A DNA stretch of 64,000 bases from contig CP154956.1 of NCBI GenBank assembly GCA_039621445.1, positions 50,207,302-50,271,301 of the forward strand. Direction: 5' to 3'. The notes below the pieces were generated by a model. The model did no database searches. It was not told the DNA's origin and saw only the letters and a program-made list of their open reading frames with translations. The translations under genes were made by a program, and so were the position numbers. The stretch is from Euglena gracilis (taxonomy: Eukaryota; Euglenida; Euglenophyceae; Euglenales). This document shows, in pieces, positions 11,106-22,299 of this stretch; the first letter of the stretch is position 1; each line of letters begins with the position of its first letter.

Positions 11106-11250
11106 TTAAAAAATTGGGCCTTTCAGCCAAAGAAGTTTGTGAAATGGGTCAAAGGAAAGGGGTGGAGGCTTTTACAGCCCATTATCAAAGACTGGGTGCC
11201 AAAGGTGCCTTGGAAAATTCCTGGCCCCTAATTTCAGTGCACGATCTGAC
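11106..11250 (+). pseudogene. Element B recombinase C-terminus
   Basis: Encodes KKLGLSAKEVCEMGQRKGVE and AFTAHYQRLGAKGALE, the helix and HY block that carries the recombinase tyrosine. It is separated from the HxxR half by the inversion. Confidence 0.7.
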
Positions 11251-11257
11251 ATCACAA

Positions 11258-11630
11258 TGACAAAGTGCGGAGCCCGAGGTGCCTCGTGTTCCCTCCAGGA
11301 AAACAGACAAGGGAGGAAGGGACACCGAGGGCGGAGCACAAAGACATTGTGCTCCCGACCCCCCCAATCATTCACAAATTTTGCCTTCAAACGCCCTCGG
11401 TCAGGGAGTGGGGTCCAGGGGGTGGGGAAGAGAGGGGGGGACCCCCCCACTGGAAGAGACAGTACCATGGTCGCAACGTCGGATACAATGCAGCCAACTC
11501 CGCGAGGCGTCACTAAGGGGAGAAGCCTAACCCAGCACAACAAACAATCACACAACACCGCCGGCGAGCAAGGCATGGCCTCACAATGTCTTTGTGCTGC
11601 GCCCTCGGTGTCCCTTCGTCCCTTGTTGGT
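11258..11630 (+). repeat. Element B ICR and right inverted terminal repeat
   Basis: The ICR is at about 11258-11353 (CAAAGTGCGGAGCCCGAGGT, then GAAGGGACACCGAGGGCGG). The right repeat is at about 11478-11630 (CAGCCAACTCCGCGAGGCG, then GCGAGCAAGGCATGGCCTC, then TTTGTGCTGCGCCCTCGGTG). The halves of the ICR are reverse complements of the left end and of the right outer end. Confidence 0.7.
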
Positions 11631-12544
11631 TTTGGCGGCGGTTTGGGAGCGCGGCAACGGGGATTGTGGGGATGGGAGTGGGGATGGGGCAGGGGATTGG
11701 GGGTTCCTTTTCGGGTTTTTTTTCTTGCGCTTCCCGAGGGCTATCGCAAAGACTTGGGGTGGGGGCTACCACTTCAGAGTCCGCCGCAAGGGTTGGCATC
11801 CCGTCTGTGTACCGGTGGGCTGTAGCCTCTTCGTGTGTGGAAAATTCTGGGGAGGTGTGCACGCTTTGCAATTCAAAAAGAAGCAACTCGAGAAAAAGGC
11901 CTTCAATAGAAAACGTTGAACGAACAAGCATTTGCTACCAGTTTTCCCCTCTCGCCGGTTCGATGACCGTGCGCGGAATGGGCTCCACGGCAGGCCGAGT
12001 GGGGGAAAGCAGTCACCCGGCGCTCCAGTAAAAAAAGGCACAGGCGCCCCCAAAATTCCCTTTTTTTGTGTGTTTCGGTCCCTGAATTCCGCCAGAAGCT
12101 CGGTTCCGGCAGCCAAATAATTCAAAAAATGGGGGGGGGGGGCGGTATTTTGGCCAAATTCTTGGGGGTGCCTCTGAAGCAGTATGGGGGGGAAGGAAAA
12201 GCCTGGTTTAAATTTAAAAAAAAGGATAACGGGGGGTAGCGGAAGAACACCTTTACCTTGCTTCACAGCGCCGCTTGCTCTTCCCTTTTTTGAAATTGGT
12301 TTGCTGCCTTTTGCTTGACCTTCCAAATTGCCTTTTTAAAATCCTTGGACAATTTTTTTCTCGAATTCAGATTGATATTTTGATTCTTCTTGATTCAGCA
12401 TGCACAATTCTTTGAATGAAACGTCAGGAAAAGAGAACTTGGGGGGAAAATTACGCATGTAAAAAATTAGCGGAATGGGGCAGAAAATTCGACAATTCAG
12501 GTGCGCAGGCGCCAGGCCGCCTCCCACCGCCCACACTGGATGGA
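11631..12544. other. Inter-element spacer, no gene recognised
   Basis: Starts with G-rich imperfect repeats of GGGGAT type (11650-11700). Short frames on both strands have no recognisable domain. It may be older DNA split by the flanking DIRS insertions. Confidence 0.4.
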
Positions 12545-12680
12545 GTGCGAACTGTGAGGCCTCGCCGCTTGCTGGCGGTTTGGTGTGAGTGTTTCGCCGC
12601 GCTGGGTTAGGAGTCCGCACGTAGTGACTTTTGTCGCCGGAGTTGGCTGATTCCTAACTTGTCCTTCCGCACCCAGAAGA
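12545..12680 (+). repeat. Element C left inverted terminal repeat
   Basis: GTGAGGCCTCGCCGCTTGCT, then GCGCTGGGTTAGGAGTCCG and GCCGGAGTTGGCTGATTCC. It matches the B and H left ends, and the right end at 16965-17145 is its reverse complement. Confidence 0.7.
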
Positions 12681-12759
12681 AAGGAGAAGAGTTCCTGAAC
12701 GAAGAAGAACCAAGAAAAGAAGTCAATATCAATTAAATATCCAGAAGAGCACAAACCAG

Positions 12760-13515
12760 ACTATGAATTGAAAAGTCGATTATCAAATTTCAAACTCCAC
12801 ATCAATGAGCAATGCAGTGGAGAAAAAATTGGACGGACCGTGGTTGTCACTGGGGGGGGGGGGATGGGTTGGGCTATGAAATTTCTGTCGTGGGGTCTGG
12901 GTGAAGAACGGCCACGGTTTGCCGCGTGTTGACCGCATTTTCAAGGTCTCCAGCTGCTACGGACACTTCTGCAGGACGTCTGCGGGCGTGCATATAAGTC
13001 ATTGGACCACTGTGGCCAGAAGGCCAAGAAGAAAGAAGTCAGCCCCAGCGCTTGGTTGGCAAAGGACGGGCCATAGGGGCCCAAAATGCTCCACAAATGG
13101 ACAAACCAAAGCTTACACATCAAGGGCATCTCCCCCAAAGGCGCCAAGTCGCCTATACACAACTTGGCCAAAGAATGGGGTGATGGAATCAACGCCAAGG
13201 AGGTCAACCCTACAGCGGCCATGGGAGCCAGATTTGCAAGCAAAAATACCCTCAAGAAGGGGCGGGAAAGGTCTGCCAACGCCCTCCAATTCATCTGGCA
13301 CAACAGCCCATTTCAAGTGGAAATGGGGGGGCCACAGCAGCCCTCCCCCAGATTTCCAGTGGGGTTGGAGGCCAAGAAGAACTCAAGGCCTGGAAGACCA
13401 ACAGATGGACGATGAAAAAAATTATACATGGGGACCTTGGAGGCCAGCAGGGAGGACCCACAGTGGCCACGAGGAAGTTAAGGAAGCTGCTGGAGGAGTC
13501 CCACAGACAGGGACC
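12760..13515 (+). pseudogene. Element C gag-like region, 5' part
   Basis: Corresponds to B 7490-8060 in composition and in short shared blocks (LKSRLSNF near 12765, then basic Pro/Gln-rich sequence). Frames change several times. It ends at the inversion breakpoint after a CCCACCTGT context near 13515. Confidence 0.5.
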
Positions 13516-14022
13516 CACCTGTCCACCATTTCAGACTTTTTGAAACCTTTGATGGAGGGTTTCTCACCATATTCTCCCCATTGAATTTATTTTCTGAGTA
13601 AGATGAATTGGGGGATGGCTAGGCTGCGGGTGTTGGACATTGCACCTCCAAGTACCCTAGGGCTTGGGCCCTTGGAAAAAGAATTTTTTTCGGGGTGGAT
13701 GTGCACCCGCTATCTCGCTCTCTGCTATACTCTCTGGAGGATCCTGTCGTTGGAAGACATACCACAGGGCTTAATGCCCCTATTCAGCCTACCTGGTCAT
13801 CTCCATGTTGATGTGGATGGTTGACATACCGTAGGGGGGCCTCTGTATGTCGCCCACTTGACTGAATAATTGGGGATTGGGACACAAATGTCGGAGGGGT
13901 TCCTGCACCACCCTGCAAAAGGGCCACTTTGGGTCTGTTGTCCTCCTGAGGCTGGGTCATCCAAAGGGCCACTGTGTGTCCCTTCTCCCTCTCTGTTTTT
14001 TGGCAAATGCCCCCCAAGAACA
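13516..14022 (-). pseudogene. Inverted block of element C: gag-like C-terminal region
   Basis: Read on the minus strand from 14022 down it matches the 3' part of ORF1 in B and H: SSGRHTEAPLRYVNHPHQ, then RGIKPCGMSSNDRILQRV, then SFSKGPSPRVLGGA. The plus-strand reading resumes at 14023 at the position that follows this block in B (GGAGGACATTCAACC-like). It is therefore a local inversion rather than a second element. Confidence 0.7.
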
Positions 14023-14960
14023 TAGCAACTGACCAGGGAAGGCATTCAACCCCCCTGGGTCAACCCACCAAAATTTTCCACCCACCCAAAGCCCAGAGCA
14101 GATTAGAACATACCCCAAGCAGAAAAAAAACTGCAGTATTATGTAAAATCTGAAGCCGTAATGAGCGTGAGGTATTCGACCACCCAGAACCTGATCCCCT
14201 GCTTTCTGATTCCAAAACCAGAGGTGGGGGGCAGATTAATAAGCGATTGCATGAATTTAACCAAAGTTTCCAAGTGAAACCTTTCAAGCTGGATCACATC
14301 CAGCACATTTTTCCAGTGTTTGAAAAAGGCCACCGGGCAGCAAAAAAAAAATGTAAAGGGTGCTTACTTCAACTACCCAGTGACCCAGGCACTAAGACCA
14401 TTTCCAAACCATCATGGGGGGAGGCAGACTTGGGAATGCAAGGCAGGATGTTTTGTCCTGAATGTTATGCCCCAAATTTTAATGTCGGTAATAAACAAAT
14501 TCGAAAAGCTGTGGGGGAAAATGGGCATTCAGATATTTATTTACCTGTACGACATTTTATTGGTGGTCCCAACACAAAACATCTTACAAAATCACCTAAA
14601 CACAGGGGTCAGGGATTTAATCAAATCAGACTTCAAAAGTAATGTGAAAAAGGTCACCCTGCAGCCCACCCAAATCGTAAATCATCTTGGATTTCAACTC
14701 AACTTCCAAGAGGCAAAATTACAGGTGCCGCCAGAAAATAAAAACAGTAAAAACTGAGCTGGTAAAAGTTCATGTAAAGAAGGTAACTGGCTGCCATTTT
14801 GGGCCAAATCAGATGCAATCTAATGGCCCTGCCCTTTCTAAGGGCCTTTACGGATGCCCTGGCAAATTTTGTGGTAGAAAATTACACAGCCCCCTGGGAC
14901 TCAAAACACCCCATTTCCTAAATAATAAATGACCAATTAAGAGATATAAAAATTATACTA
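14023..14960 (+). pseudogene. Element C reverse transcriptase, YLYD
   Basis: SFQVKPFKLDHIQHIFPVFE-like sequence, a damaged motif A (AYFNYPVTQALRP), then MPQILMSVINKFEKLWGK, FIYLYDILLVVP and HLGFQLNFQEAKLQVPP. Motif C has Tyr in place of the first catalytic Asp. Frames shift at about 14345 and 14755. Confidence 0.75.
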
Positions 14961-15800
14961 GACACCTGCGGGGGCAGAACCCTTCCCCCAAAGCGCAAAC
15001 AAGGGAGTTGCACCCAGACAGCAGAACCCATGCCTGGCGGGGGATAGACATACAACTTTCAAAACTGTGTAGGAATTATGGACGGAAAACTCCATATTGC
15101 ACATAAATGTCAAAGAATTAAGTGCAGCAATGTGCACAGTACAAAGCCTCAGCCAGCCAGGAGAAACTGTGTCCCTGTCCGTGGACAATCAAGTAATTTA
15201 CTATTACTTAACAAAAGGGCGGCATAAGAACCCCTTCAATTCCATGCCGAGACCCTTTTTCAAACGATGTATGGTGCACTACATAGACCTGCAAGTAAAG
15301 TGGGTCCCTTCAAGGGAATTCCTAGCAGCCCCCATAAGCAGGTGGGAAATGGACAGGGTGGATTATTCCTTGAACCACGAACTTTTTTCAATGGCTGAGG
15401 CAGCATTTAAAAAGTTACATAAGCCTAAAAAAGACCGTTTTCCTTCAACAGGCAACAAAAACTGACACAATTTGTGGCCACGTGGCCCCACTGGAAAGCC
15501 ACAGCAGTGGACGCCTTACAATGTCACTTGGACAACATGGGGATCTATATGCTAACCCCCCCGGTCTGTATTTCAAAAAAGTCTCCCCCAGATTAAAAAT
15601 GTTTCCACAGGCCAAAGTTTTGATGTTCACCCCCTACTAGGAATCAGCCACATGGTGGCCCCAGTTAATAAAAATGAAGTAAAAAGGACCCCCTTCATAA
15701 AAATCACCCCCTACAGAGGTATGTTCACAAATTGCAGTGGGGGAAATGCACCCCCCAGGTGGCCCCTGCTTTACATGGTTTGCTCGGGCAAATTCTGGAG
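14961..15800 (+). pseudogene. Element C RNase H and methyltransferase
   Basis: RNase H blocks: HINVKELSAAMCTVQSLSQP, VSLSVDNQVIYYYL and KWVPSREFLAAPISRWEMD (15097-15370). The methyltransferase follows in shifted frames (FVATWPHWKATAVDALQCHL, about 15470-15530). The NPPW block is disrupted to ANPPGLY-like sequence near 15555. Confidence 0.6.
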
Positions 15801-16745
15801 AGAAAAAAAAACACAAAGTACAATCATTAACGCTTTCCTGGGAAGAAACCCCAGTTTTAAGCATTACCAAAGCGCCTTTACGCTTTTATGGGTGATTTTG
15901 GACAAAATGGGGTTACCCCTCACCCTGAAGGCACCACTGACCAGGTGGTTGACGCTTTAATTCAGCTGTTTCAAATTTTAAAGGCCCAAGCACGCAATGC
16001 ATACAGTGCTATGCTTTTGATCCCAGGCTTTGGTGGCCTAAGGTTCCATTCCACGTTGGCACCTTATGAGTGGCTTTGAAATCAAAATTTGAAGAAATAT
16101 GGTGCATTCTGGGATCCCCGGCAATCCTCCTGGGGCTGACACAGTCCCCTCTGCCCTCTGATATATGTATATTGCGTACACAACTCATTTTCTGTTCGCG
16201 AATCCTCTTTTTAAAAAAATTTAATTTTTTTTTAAAAAAATAAATCTAAAAAATTTAAAAAAAATTCTGATTTGTTCTGACCGGTCCAAACAACCACCAA
16301 TGTGTTGGGTGGCACCCTACATCTAAATTAAACGTAAAGGTCAAAAACATCATAAGTGGGAGAGAGTTGCCTCCACTCCCCACTGCACCCAAACAAGTCT
16401 CTTCCGCTTGACGATGTCTTATGTGGCAGCAACACGTTTTTTATGAAACGTGGGGGTCCCCTTTTAATTTAGCTAAAACCACCCTATAAAACCATTATGG
16501 CATACCATTACTTCTATCGCCAAAGACTATTTGACCGCACAGGGGCACCCCCCCCAGGTTTGTGGATGACACTCCACCAGAGGGGCTGGGGCTGGTTTTC
16601 TCAAACGTTTTTGCCTTTCTGCCCAAGCAGTTTGTGGAATTGGTCAATGGAATGGGGTTGAGGCTTTCACATCGCACTATGAAGGACTTGGTGCCCAAGG
16701 TGCTTTGGAGGGTGCCCTGGCCCCCCTTTTTTCAGTGCACAATCT
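15801..16745 (+). pseudogene. Element C recombinase remnant
   Basis: Encodes SFKHYQSAFTLLWVILDKMG, then AYSAMLLIPGFGGLRFHS (15990-16050) and, after the A/T-rich insertion, the DDTPPEGLGLVF and LPKQFVELVNGMGLRLSHR blocks of the C-terminus. The HxxR histidine region is lost. Confidence 0.65.
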
Positions 16746-16749
16746 GGCC

Positions 16750-17145
16750 CCACAATGGCAAAGTGCGGAGCCCGAGGTCTCTCGTACTCCCTTGAGGCAA
16801 GCCAACCTTGGAGGAAGGGACACCGAGGGCGAAGCACAAAGATGTGAGCCCGAACTCCCACTCACATAAATCAAATTGTCTTCAAACATCCTTGGTCAGA
16901 AGATGGGAGCCAGGGGGAGATAGAAGGGCAGGAACTCCCTTGGAGAAAAAGGCAGCGCCATCGCCGCCACGTCGCAGGAAAAGCAGCCAACTCCGGCGAG
17001 GCGGTACTAAGCAGGGACTCCTGACCCAGCGCACTAGAACAATCAAAACGAACCGCCGTCGAACAAGGCATCGTCTCACAACGCCTTTTTACTTCGCCCT
17101 CAGTGTCCCTTCCTCCGTTGTCGGCTTGCCTCGAGGGAGTATGAA
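16750..17145 (+). repeat. Element C ICR and right inverted terminal repeat
   Basis: ICR about 16755-16850 (CAAAGTGCGGAGCCCGAGG, then GAAGGGACACCGAGGGCGAA). Right repeat about 16965-17145 (CAGCCAACTCCGGCGAGGCG, then the outer end TGCCTCGAGGGAGTATGA). Confidence 0.7.
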
Positions 17146-17179
17146 ACAGCATAAGAATATCCAGTAGGACACCAGCAAG

Positions 17180-18060
17180 ACGAATGTCAACTGACAACTT
17201 AATTTTCAATTTCAATTTGAATTCAACGAACAAAGCAGTGCAGAAGAAGTTCGGATTATACAGTCGACGTCAAATGTCCGAATCAGCGGTCTCCGCAGCA
17301 GCTGGATGGCCTGGAGGTGCGGACGAAACGCGGCGAACCATGGCATCCCCTTCCCCTCCCATATTTTTACATCAGAAATTTCCAGCAAAAAAAACACCCA
17401 GTGACGGCTTGGACACTGGACCACAGTGGTAAGAAAGACCAGAAGGGAGAAGGAACCCCCAGCCCAATACGGGCAGGAAGACCTGGGCAATGGTGCCGGA
17501 AAGCCCAGCAGGGTGGGACAGAAGATACCCACATGATACCAAACGCATGTCCAACAAAGCGAACCAGCTGCCAGAACACACTTCAAACAAACAGGGGGAA
17601 TATGGAGTCAAGGCCTAGGTGGGGGCGATTCCATCAGCAACTCCACAGACGAAGGGGCAGAAGTGGTCCGTCAAATCCCGCTCAATTTTCCACCACAACA
17701 AGCCCTAAGTGGAAAAGGGGGGGGGGCAGCAGGCCGCCCAGGTTTTAATTGGAGCCGGACACCAAGCAAAAGATACCAGTGCCACTGACGCCAGAATTAT
17801 ATCCAAGGCCATGGAGGCCATTTTAATTTGCCAGGACTGCAAGACCAGAAGCATCTGCATTGCTATGGCAGCCAGATTTGGGGAAAGGGAGGGGCCAACA
17901 GACGCTGCCCACATCAAATCAATCCAAAGGCAAATAGAAGCCAGGCCTAGGGGGCAGGTGCCATTACGGCCAACAATTTTATGCCTACTGGGGGCATCAC
18001 TTTCCAGGATCTGAAGGCCAGAAGCTAACCAGCTGCAGCCCAATAGGACCTAGTACATGG
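17180..18060 (+). pseudogene. Element D: solo gag-like fragment
   Basis: Plus-strand sequence similar to the first half of ORF1 in B and H (a GCGGCGAACCATGGCATCC-like start block near 17330, then the GCTATGGCAGCCAGATTTG block at 17870). It has no left terminal repeat of its own and no RT. It directly follows the right end of C and runs into the minus-strand fragment that begins at about 18090. Confidence 0.5.
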
Positions 18061-18089
18061 CCCAGCCATAGGAAAACGCCCCAAAGAGG

Positions 18090-18890
18090 GCCAAAGACAT
18101 TGTTAGGCCGTGTCTTCCTCGCCGGCGGTTTGTTGTGATTTTTGTCGCGCTGGGTTAAGAGTCTGCACTTAGTTCTCCATGCCGGAGTTGGCTGCTGTTG
18201 CTCCTCTGACAGGACGATGTGTATTATTTCCTCTGGAGTGGCCTTCCCCTCTGCGCTCTTTCCCCTGGCCCCACTTTTCTGACCGAGGGCGTTTGAAGTC
18301 AATTTTCCTGACATGGGTTGGGGGGTCGGACTCACAATGTCTTTGTGCTTCGCGCTCGGTTTCTCTTCCTCCATAGTCGGCTTGCCTCGAGGGAGTACGA
18401 AACACCTCAGGCTCCGCACGTTGCCATTGTGAGGCCAGATTGTGCACTGAAAAAAAGGTGTCCAGCGCACCCTCCAAAGCACCTTGGGCACCACGTCGTT
18501 GATAAGGTGCTGTAAACGCCTCCACCCTCTCCACTGACCAACTTCAGAAACTTTTATCGGCAGAAAGGCCTGATGTTCTGAGTAAGTCAACCTCTGCATC
18601 TCTGGTGGAGTGCGATCCCAACAGCTGTGCGTTGACCACAATTTGGGCTAGAAATGTTTTTGTAATAGAAGCAACTCTTTCTACCTGTGGCTTAGGGGGG
18701 CTTTTAGCTAAAATTAAAAGGGCTCCCCAGATTTCACCAAAATAGTTGGTACAACGACATTATCAAATGAAACGGACTGATTTGGGGACTTTGAGGAATG
18801 GACACAACCCTCTCCCACTTATGAATTTTTGACGTTTTATGTTTCATCTTTATGTAGGCACCCAACATCCTGTCCTCCTTCATGAGGTGC
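18090..18890 (-). mobile_element. Element D': 3' end of a minus-strand DIRS element
   Basis: From high to low coordinate: a recombinase C-terminal remnant (about 18880-18440), an ICR (18430-18325, containing TCTTTGTGCTTCGCGCTCGG) and a right terminal repeat (about 18200-18100). It is truncated inside the recombinase near 18890. No upstream domains exist on this strand. Confidence 0.65.
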
Positions 18891-19470
18891 ACTGTGGATA
18901 CCTTTTTACGAATGTAATGGTTCCGTCAAATGTTTCCGTCGCATGCCCATAGGCTTCTGCCTCGGTATCAGACGTTTATTTTGTGTGTCGCAAAAAAAAA
19001 ACTCTCTGCGCCGCGTGCGCACCACTACCGCATGTTTTGTGACCGCATGCGCCGCAGCATAGCCGTCTCAATTATTGCGGGGTCGTAATTTGCGCGCCGC
19101 GTGTGACTTGTTTGTGCGCCACGGCAGCGTTCCAGGGACCCCGCGGGTGTGCCGCGGCAAAAATTGATTGTGCACTCCGTAAATTTTTTTGTGCCGCAGC
19201 AAACTTCGCCGCGGCGCACTAAATGAAAGCCTGCTCGGTATCCCCTACCCGTCAGAAGATGGGTGATGGTGCTTCACCAGCGGCTCTATTGCCGGTGGCG
19301 GCTTGTCCCCCGGCTTCTTCAGCCAAAGCCGGCTGCGTTTTTGATGCCGAATATGGCTGCTGGCAAGTGTTGTCCACTGGAAAATGCAGTTTGTTCCTAC
19401 GGTACTTATACCAGCCATCCCGGCACCACTGGAAAACTCTTGGATTAATGGGTAGACCGGTCGGGCTCCA
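18891..19470. other. Unassigned sequence rich in GCCGC/GCGGC motifs
   Basis: From 19000 to 19220 there are many GCCGC, GCGCC and GCGGC pentamers separated by A/T-rich stretches (for example CGCATGCGCCGCAGC and GTGCCGCAGCAAAC). This is unlike the flanking DIRS sequence. No gene or domain is recognised. Confidence 0.35.
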
Positions 19471-19474
19471 GAGA

Positions 19475-19557
19475 TGCACCCCGCGTGCACCAAACACACT
19501 CCAGAATAGAACAACAGGCAAATAAAGAAGGACCTCGCCATCTCGCAGTGCGAACCT
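19475..19557 (-). repeat. Outer part of the element G left end, inverted in place
   Basis: The reverse complement reads TTCGCACTGCGAGATGGCGA and GGTCCTTCTTTATTTGCC, matching the left end of F (40950-41030). The inner part from 19558 on (CTTACTGTTTTTGGTGCC) matches F in the plus sense. The outer 80 bp are therefore reversed relative to the inner part. Confidence 0.6.
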
Positions 19558-19599
19558 CTTACTGTTTTTGGTGCCACAGTTGTCTTCTTCCTCATTCTG

Positions 19600-21243
19600 A
19601 CCTTCAACCACAACGAGAACAAGTTCAGTAACGTCCACCACAATCAAGCAATTAATATAGAAGAGGAAGTTAAATCCACACTAGAATTTAACTCCATGAA
19701 GGACGAAACACAACATTTGTCTAGCTGCGAAGCGGAGTACGGAAGAACCAAGACGAACGCAGCAGAAGCTGTAGAAGATGGAGTACGAGCAGGCGCTCAA
19801 GCGTCGTTCATGGCGGCCGACGCAACCCCATTCGAGAAGGTACCAGGCGATAAAGACGAATCACATCGAAATTCAAGAAAAGCACCAAAAGTGCAAAGGT
19901 GGATAAGAGTGGAGGAGTAGCAGGCGCTGGAGAACCTGATGTGGCAGGATCAGAACGCCCGTCCGTGGCCGTCGCACCACCCCACCCTCCACTTAAACCC
20001 TCCCCACCTATAAGAAACCCCCCTCTATAAGAAACCCCCACCTATAAGAAACCCTTTGGGAATTTTCGGACCGACGCCCACCTATAAGAAACCCCCACCT
20101 ATAAGGAACCCCTGGGGAGCTTTGAACCCAACCACCCCCTTTTTTCTTCGGCGCCGAAGGCGCCGAAGGAAATTTTTGACCGTTTTTGGCCACTTTTGGC
20201 CTTTTGTTGGCTCAAAACTTTTTCGGACATTGAAACCCACCTATAAGAAACCCCCACCTATAAGAAACCCCTCGGGCCATTTTTTGGAAACCCACCTATA
20301 AGAAACGGGTTTCTTATAGGTGGGGGGGGTTTACCCAGAAATATCTAAGTTTCAACAGTTGAGCGACGGCCATTCACCCTGGACAGTGGTGGCCAGGAAG
20401 TCGAGGAGACAAAGAATCCAGAAGGCCACAGCCCACGTGTAGAAACCACCCGGTCATGGGGGCCGTCACAAACAACCACAATGGTACAATTAGAGAAGTT
20501 GCCCATTGGAAACGGTGTAGCAGACTACCACCGCTTTTCACATCACCACCCTCCACGCAGGAGGAATGTCCAAAGACAAAGTGCATCAAGTCAGGGCATG
20601 AAAGCCCTTTTCAACTACGCTATGGCAGCGATTATTCACCAGGGCATGGGGCCATCTTCAATCCTATGTAAACCAGAATCCCTGGCTGCAAAAATGACAT
20701 TGTGGAAAGGCATGTCCAACATTCCCCCCCCCCCAAACCCTTCAAGCACAACCCCCTCATCATCAATGCGAAAGAAGCAGGCAGCCACCCCAGCAGAGAG
20801 TTTTGGCCAAAGGAGGATTACCCAACTCAATGAAGAGGGGGGGGACTAAAGACAAGTCCATGTGGGACATGTCCTGGAGGCCACTTTATTCAGTATGCGC
20901 AGGACCACAACAGCCCTCGGGGCGGAGGGCCAAGACTTGCTCAGGATTGTGCCCCCAGCCATGCCCACCTGTTTTATACGTACCGCCCTACTGCAGACTT
21001 TCCCTCTCTGCACTTCAAACCAAAGGGAAGCCCTATGTAAGGGCCAGATGTGACCCTGGTGATGGGGCAGCCAGGGGGAATCCCCAGACACATTTCACCC
21101 GTGGGTTCCCTTCTTACAGGGCCCTGCAGGCCAGCATCCCTCTTTTGGTAAGAGCGCGAGCCAGCAAGGAGGTACTAAACCTGATAAGAGAGGTGCTTAT
21201 GGTGAAATTCCCACGGTGGCAGGAGATTTTCAATCTCACTTAG
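19600..21243 (+). pseudogene. Element G gag-like ORF1, interrupted
   Basis: Blocks shared with F: GHSPWTVVARKSRRQ near 20370 (F has GHGPWTTVVRKRR), LYVPPYCRLSLSAL at about 20970 and YRALQASIPLLVRARASKEV near 21120. Stops and frameshifts are frequent, and the MITE at 19994-20333 splits it. After 21243 the sequence jumps to recombinase sequence. Confidence 0.6.
19994..20333. mobile_element. MITE M1: TA-flanked, C-rich terminal inverted repeats
   Basis: The ends are inverted repeats (TAAACCCTCCCCACCTATAA against TTATAGGTGGGGGGGGTTTA) flanked by TA. Inside are about eight copies of CACCTATAAGAAACCCC, a CGGCGCCGAAGGCGCCG hairpin at about 20150 and GGCCACTTTTGGCC. Comparison with F shows the insertion interrupts gag-like sequence. 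It is non-coding; related to M2 and M3. Confidence 0.7.
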
Positions 21244-21289
21244 AACCCACTCATTGTTCAACCCTCATATCCTTGTTGCAAGATTATTT

Positions 21290-21610
21290 GGACGATAGCC
21301 CACATGGTTGGAAATAAAAAGAATTTTTAATGGTCATTGGATGGTAAAAAGGCCTTTGACGTCGGACAGAGTTAATTCCCTGACGAAAAAAAATTCTGCA
21401 AGAGGGGGGTAGACATCACCCAATTGGAAACTCTACAGCACCAGACGCGCAGGGGATTTACGGTGTATCAATGCTGGTTTGCACGTGGAGGAGGTCCAGC
21501 AACTGGGTCACTGGAAACAATTTGGGGCCTTCCAAGCTCATTATTAGAGGCTGGGGGTCGTACCAAAAATTCGAAATCCTGGCCCAAAGAATGGGCGTGC
21601 ACAGTGACTC
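21290..21610 (+). pseudogene. Element G recombinase C-terminus
   Basis: Frames encode PHMVGNKKNF, then a damaged HxxR segment (CRHHPIGNST-like) and LHVEEVQQLGHWKQFGAFQ, then AHY and LGVVPK-like residues. It matches F at 44850-45120. Frameshifts prevent function. Confidence 0.6.
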
Positions 21611-22110
21611 ACCATCTCGAGTGCGGAGCCCGTCTGGTCTCGGACACCCACGACACAGGAATGGCGGGGAAGGGACCAGGAGGGCGGAGAAACAAGAAGC
21701 TGGTGACCCAGCTCTCCCACCCAGACAAGCACAAGGAAAATAAACACCTCCCAGCCAGAACAGGGGCCCAGCCAGCCAACCCAGGTGTTCAACAGAAAGA
21801 GACGGATATCCACGCAAGCGCGGGAGCCTCCCATCAACCGACCATCTGAGAACTAGCGGGAGGCGTAACGACGGTTCAGCTGTGCCAAGGTGTTGCAGGA
21901 GGCCTCATCGTGGACATCTCTGGCAACAAACACGCGGTAAGAAGCACCCCCACCCAACAAAAACACACCAAGGACAGCCGGCAAAGAAAGTAGGTCTTCA
22001 TCATCTTCTTGTGCTCCGCCATCCTGGTCGTTTCCTCCCCCTTCCTGAGTTGTGGAACTTTCGAGAAATGACAATTCCTTCCGGTCGTCCTTGGCCCTTC
22101 GTTCTTCGAA
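21611..22110 (+). repeat. Element G ICR and right inverted terminal repeat
   Basis: ICR about 21611-21705 (ACTCACCATCTCGAGTGCGG, then GGGAAGGGACCAGGAGGGCG). Right repeat about 21890-22070, containing GGTAAGAAGCACCCCCACCC and the outer end TTTCCTCCCCCTTCCTGAG. It matches the F terminal sequences rather than the A/B/C/H type. Confidence 0.65.
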
Positions 22111-22299
22111 GAAGGGGGATAGCATTGCCAGGCAGAGGGAATGGGCGTTACACATAAACCGAATAAGAGCGCTCGCACGAAGTGATAATGGCCCTGTCTG
22201 AGTCCAACCTGCTTAGGCAGTCTGCTAAGCATTCCTGTTAAAGAACTCTTTCGCTTGCAGGTTAATTATTTTACACGCACGGATCGAAAAAAGGAAAAG

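Larger units (their letters stand above)
7190..11630 (+). mobile_element. DIRS element B with an internal 1.1-kb inversion
   Basis: Plus-strand order is left terminal repeat, gag-like, RT, RNase H start, an inverted block (9968-11105) holding the rest of RNase H, the methyltransferase and most of the recombinase, then the recombinase C-terminus, ICR and right terminal repeat. All domains are present once. The element would be nearly full length if the block were turned round, though it still carries stops and frameshifts. Confidence 0.8.
12545..17145 (+). mobile_element. DIRS element C with an internal 0.5-kb inversion
   Basis: Left terminal repeat, gag-like, inverted block 13516-14022, RT, RNase H, methyltransferase, recombinase, ICR and right terminal repeat all lie in the order seen in E and F. 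A low-complexity A/T insertion of roughly 70 bp interrupts the recombinase at 16205-16275. Numerous frameshifts make it a fossil. Confidence 0.8.
19475..22110 (+). mobile_element. DIRS element G (F subfamily), internal-deletion derivative
   Basis: Left end (partly inverted), gag-like region, then a jump at about 21243 directly to the recombinase C-terminus (from about 21290), ICR and right terminal repeat. Compared with F, the RT, RNase H, methyltransferase and recombinase N-terminus are missing. A 340-bp TA-flanked MITE is inserted in the gag-like region. Confidence 0.75.

Noticed and set aside
20000-20335. CRISPR-like array from the repeated CACCTATAAGAAACCCC unit
   Set aside because: Units are irregularly spaced and partly inverted, spacers are not uniform, and the block has transposon-like inverted ends with TA flanks in a eukaryotic context.
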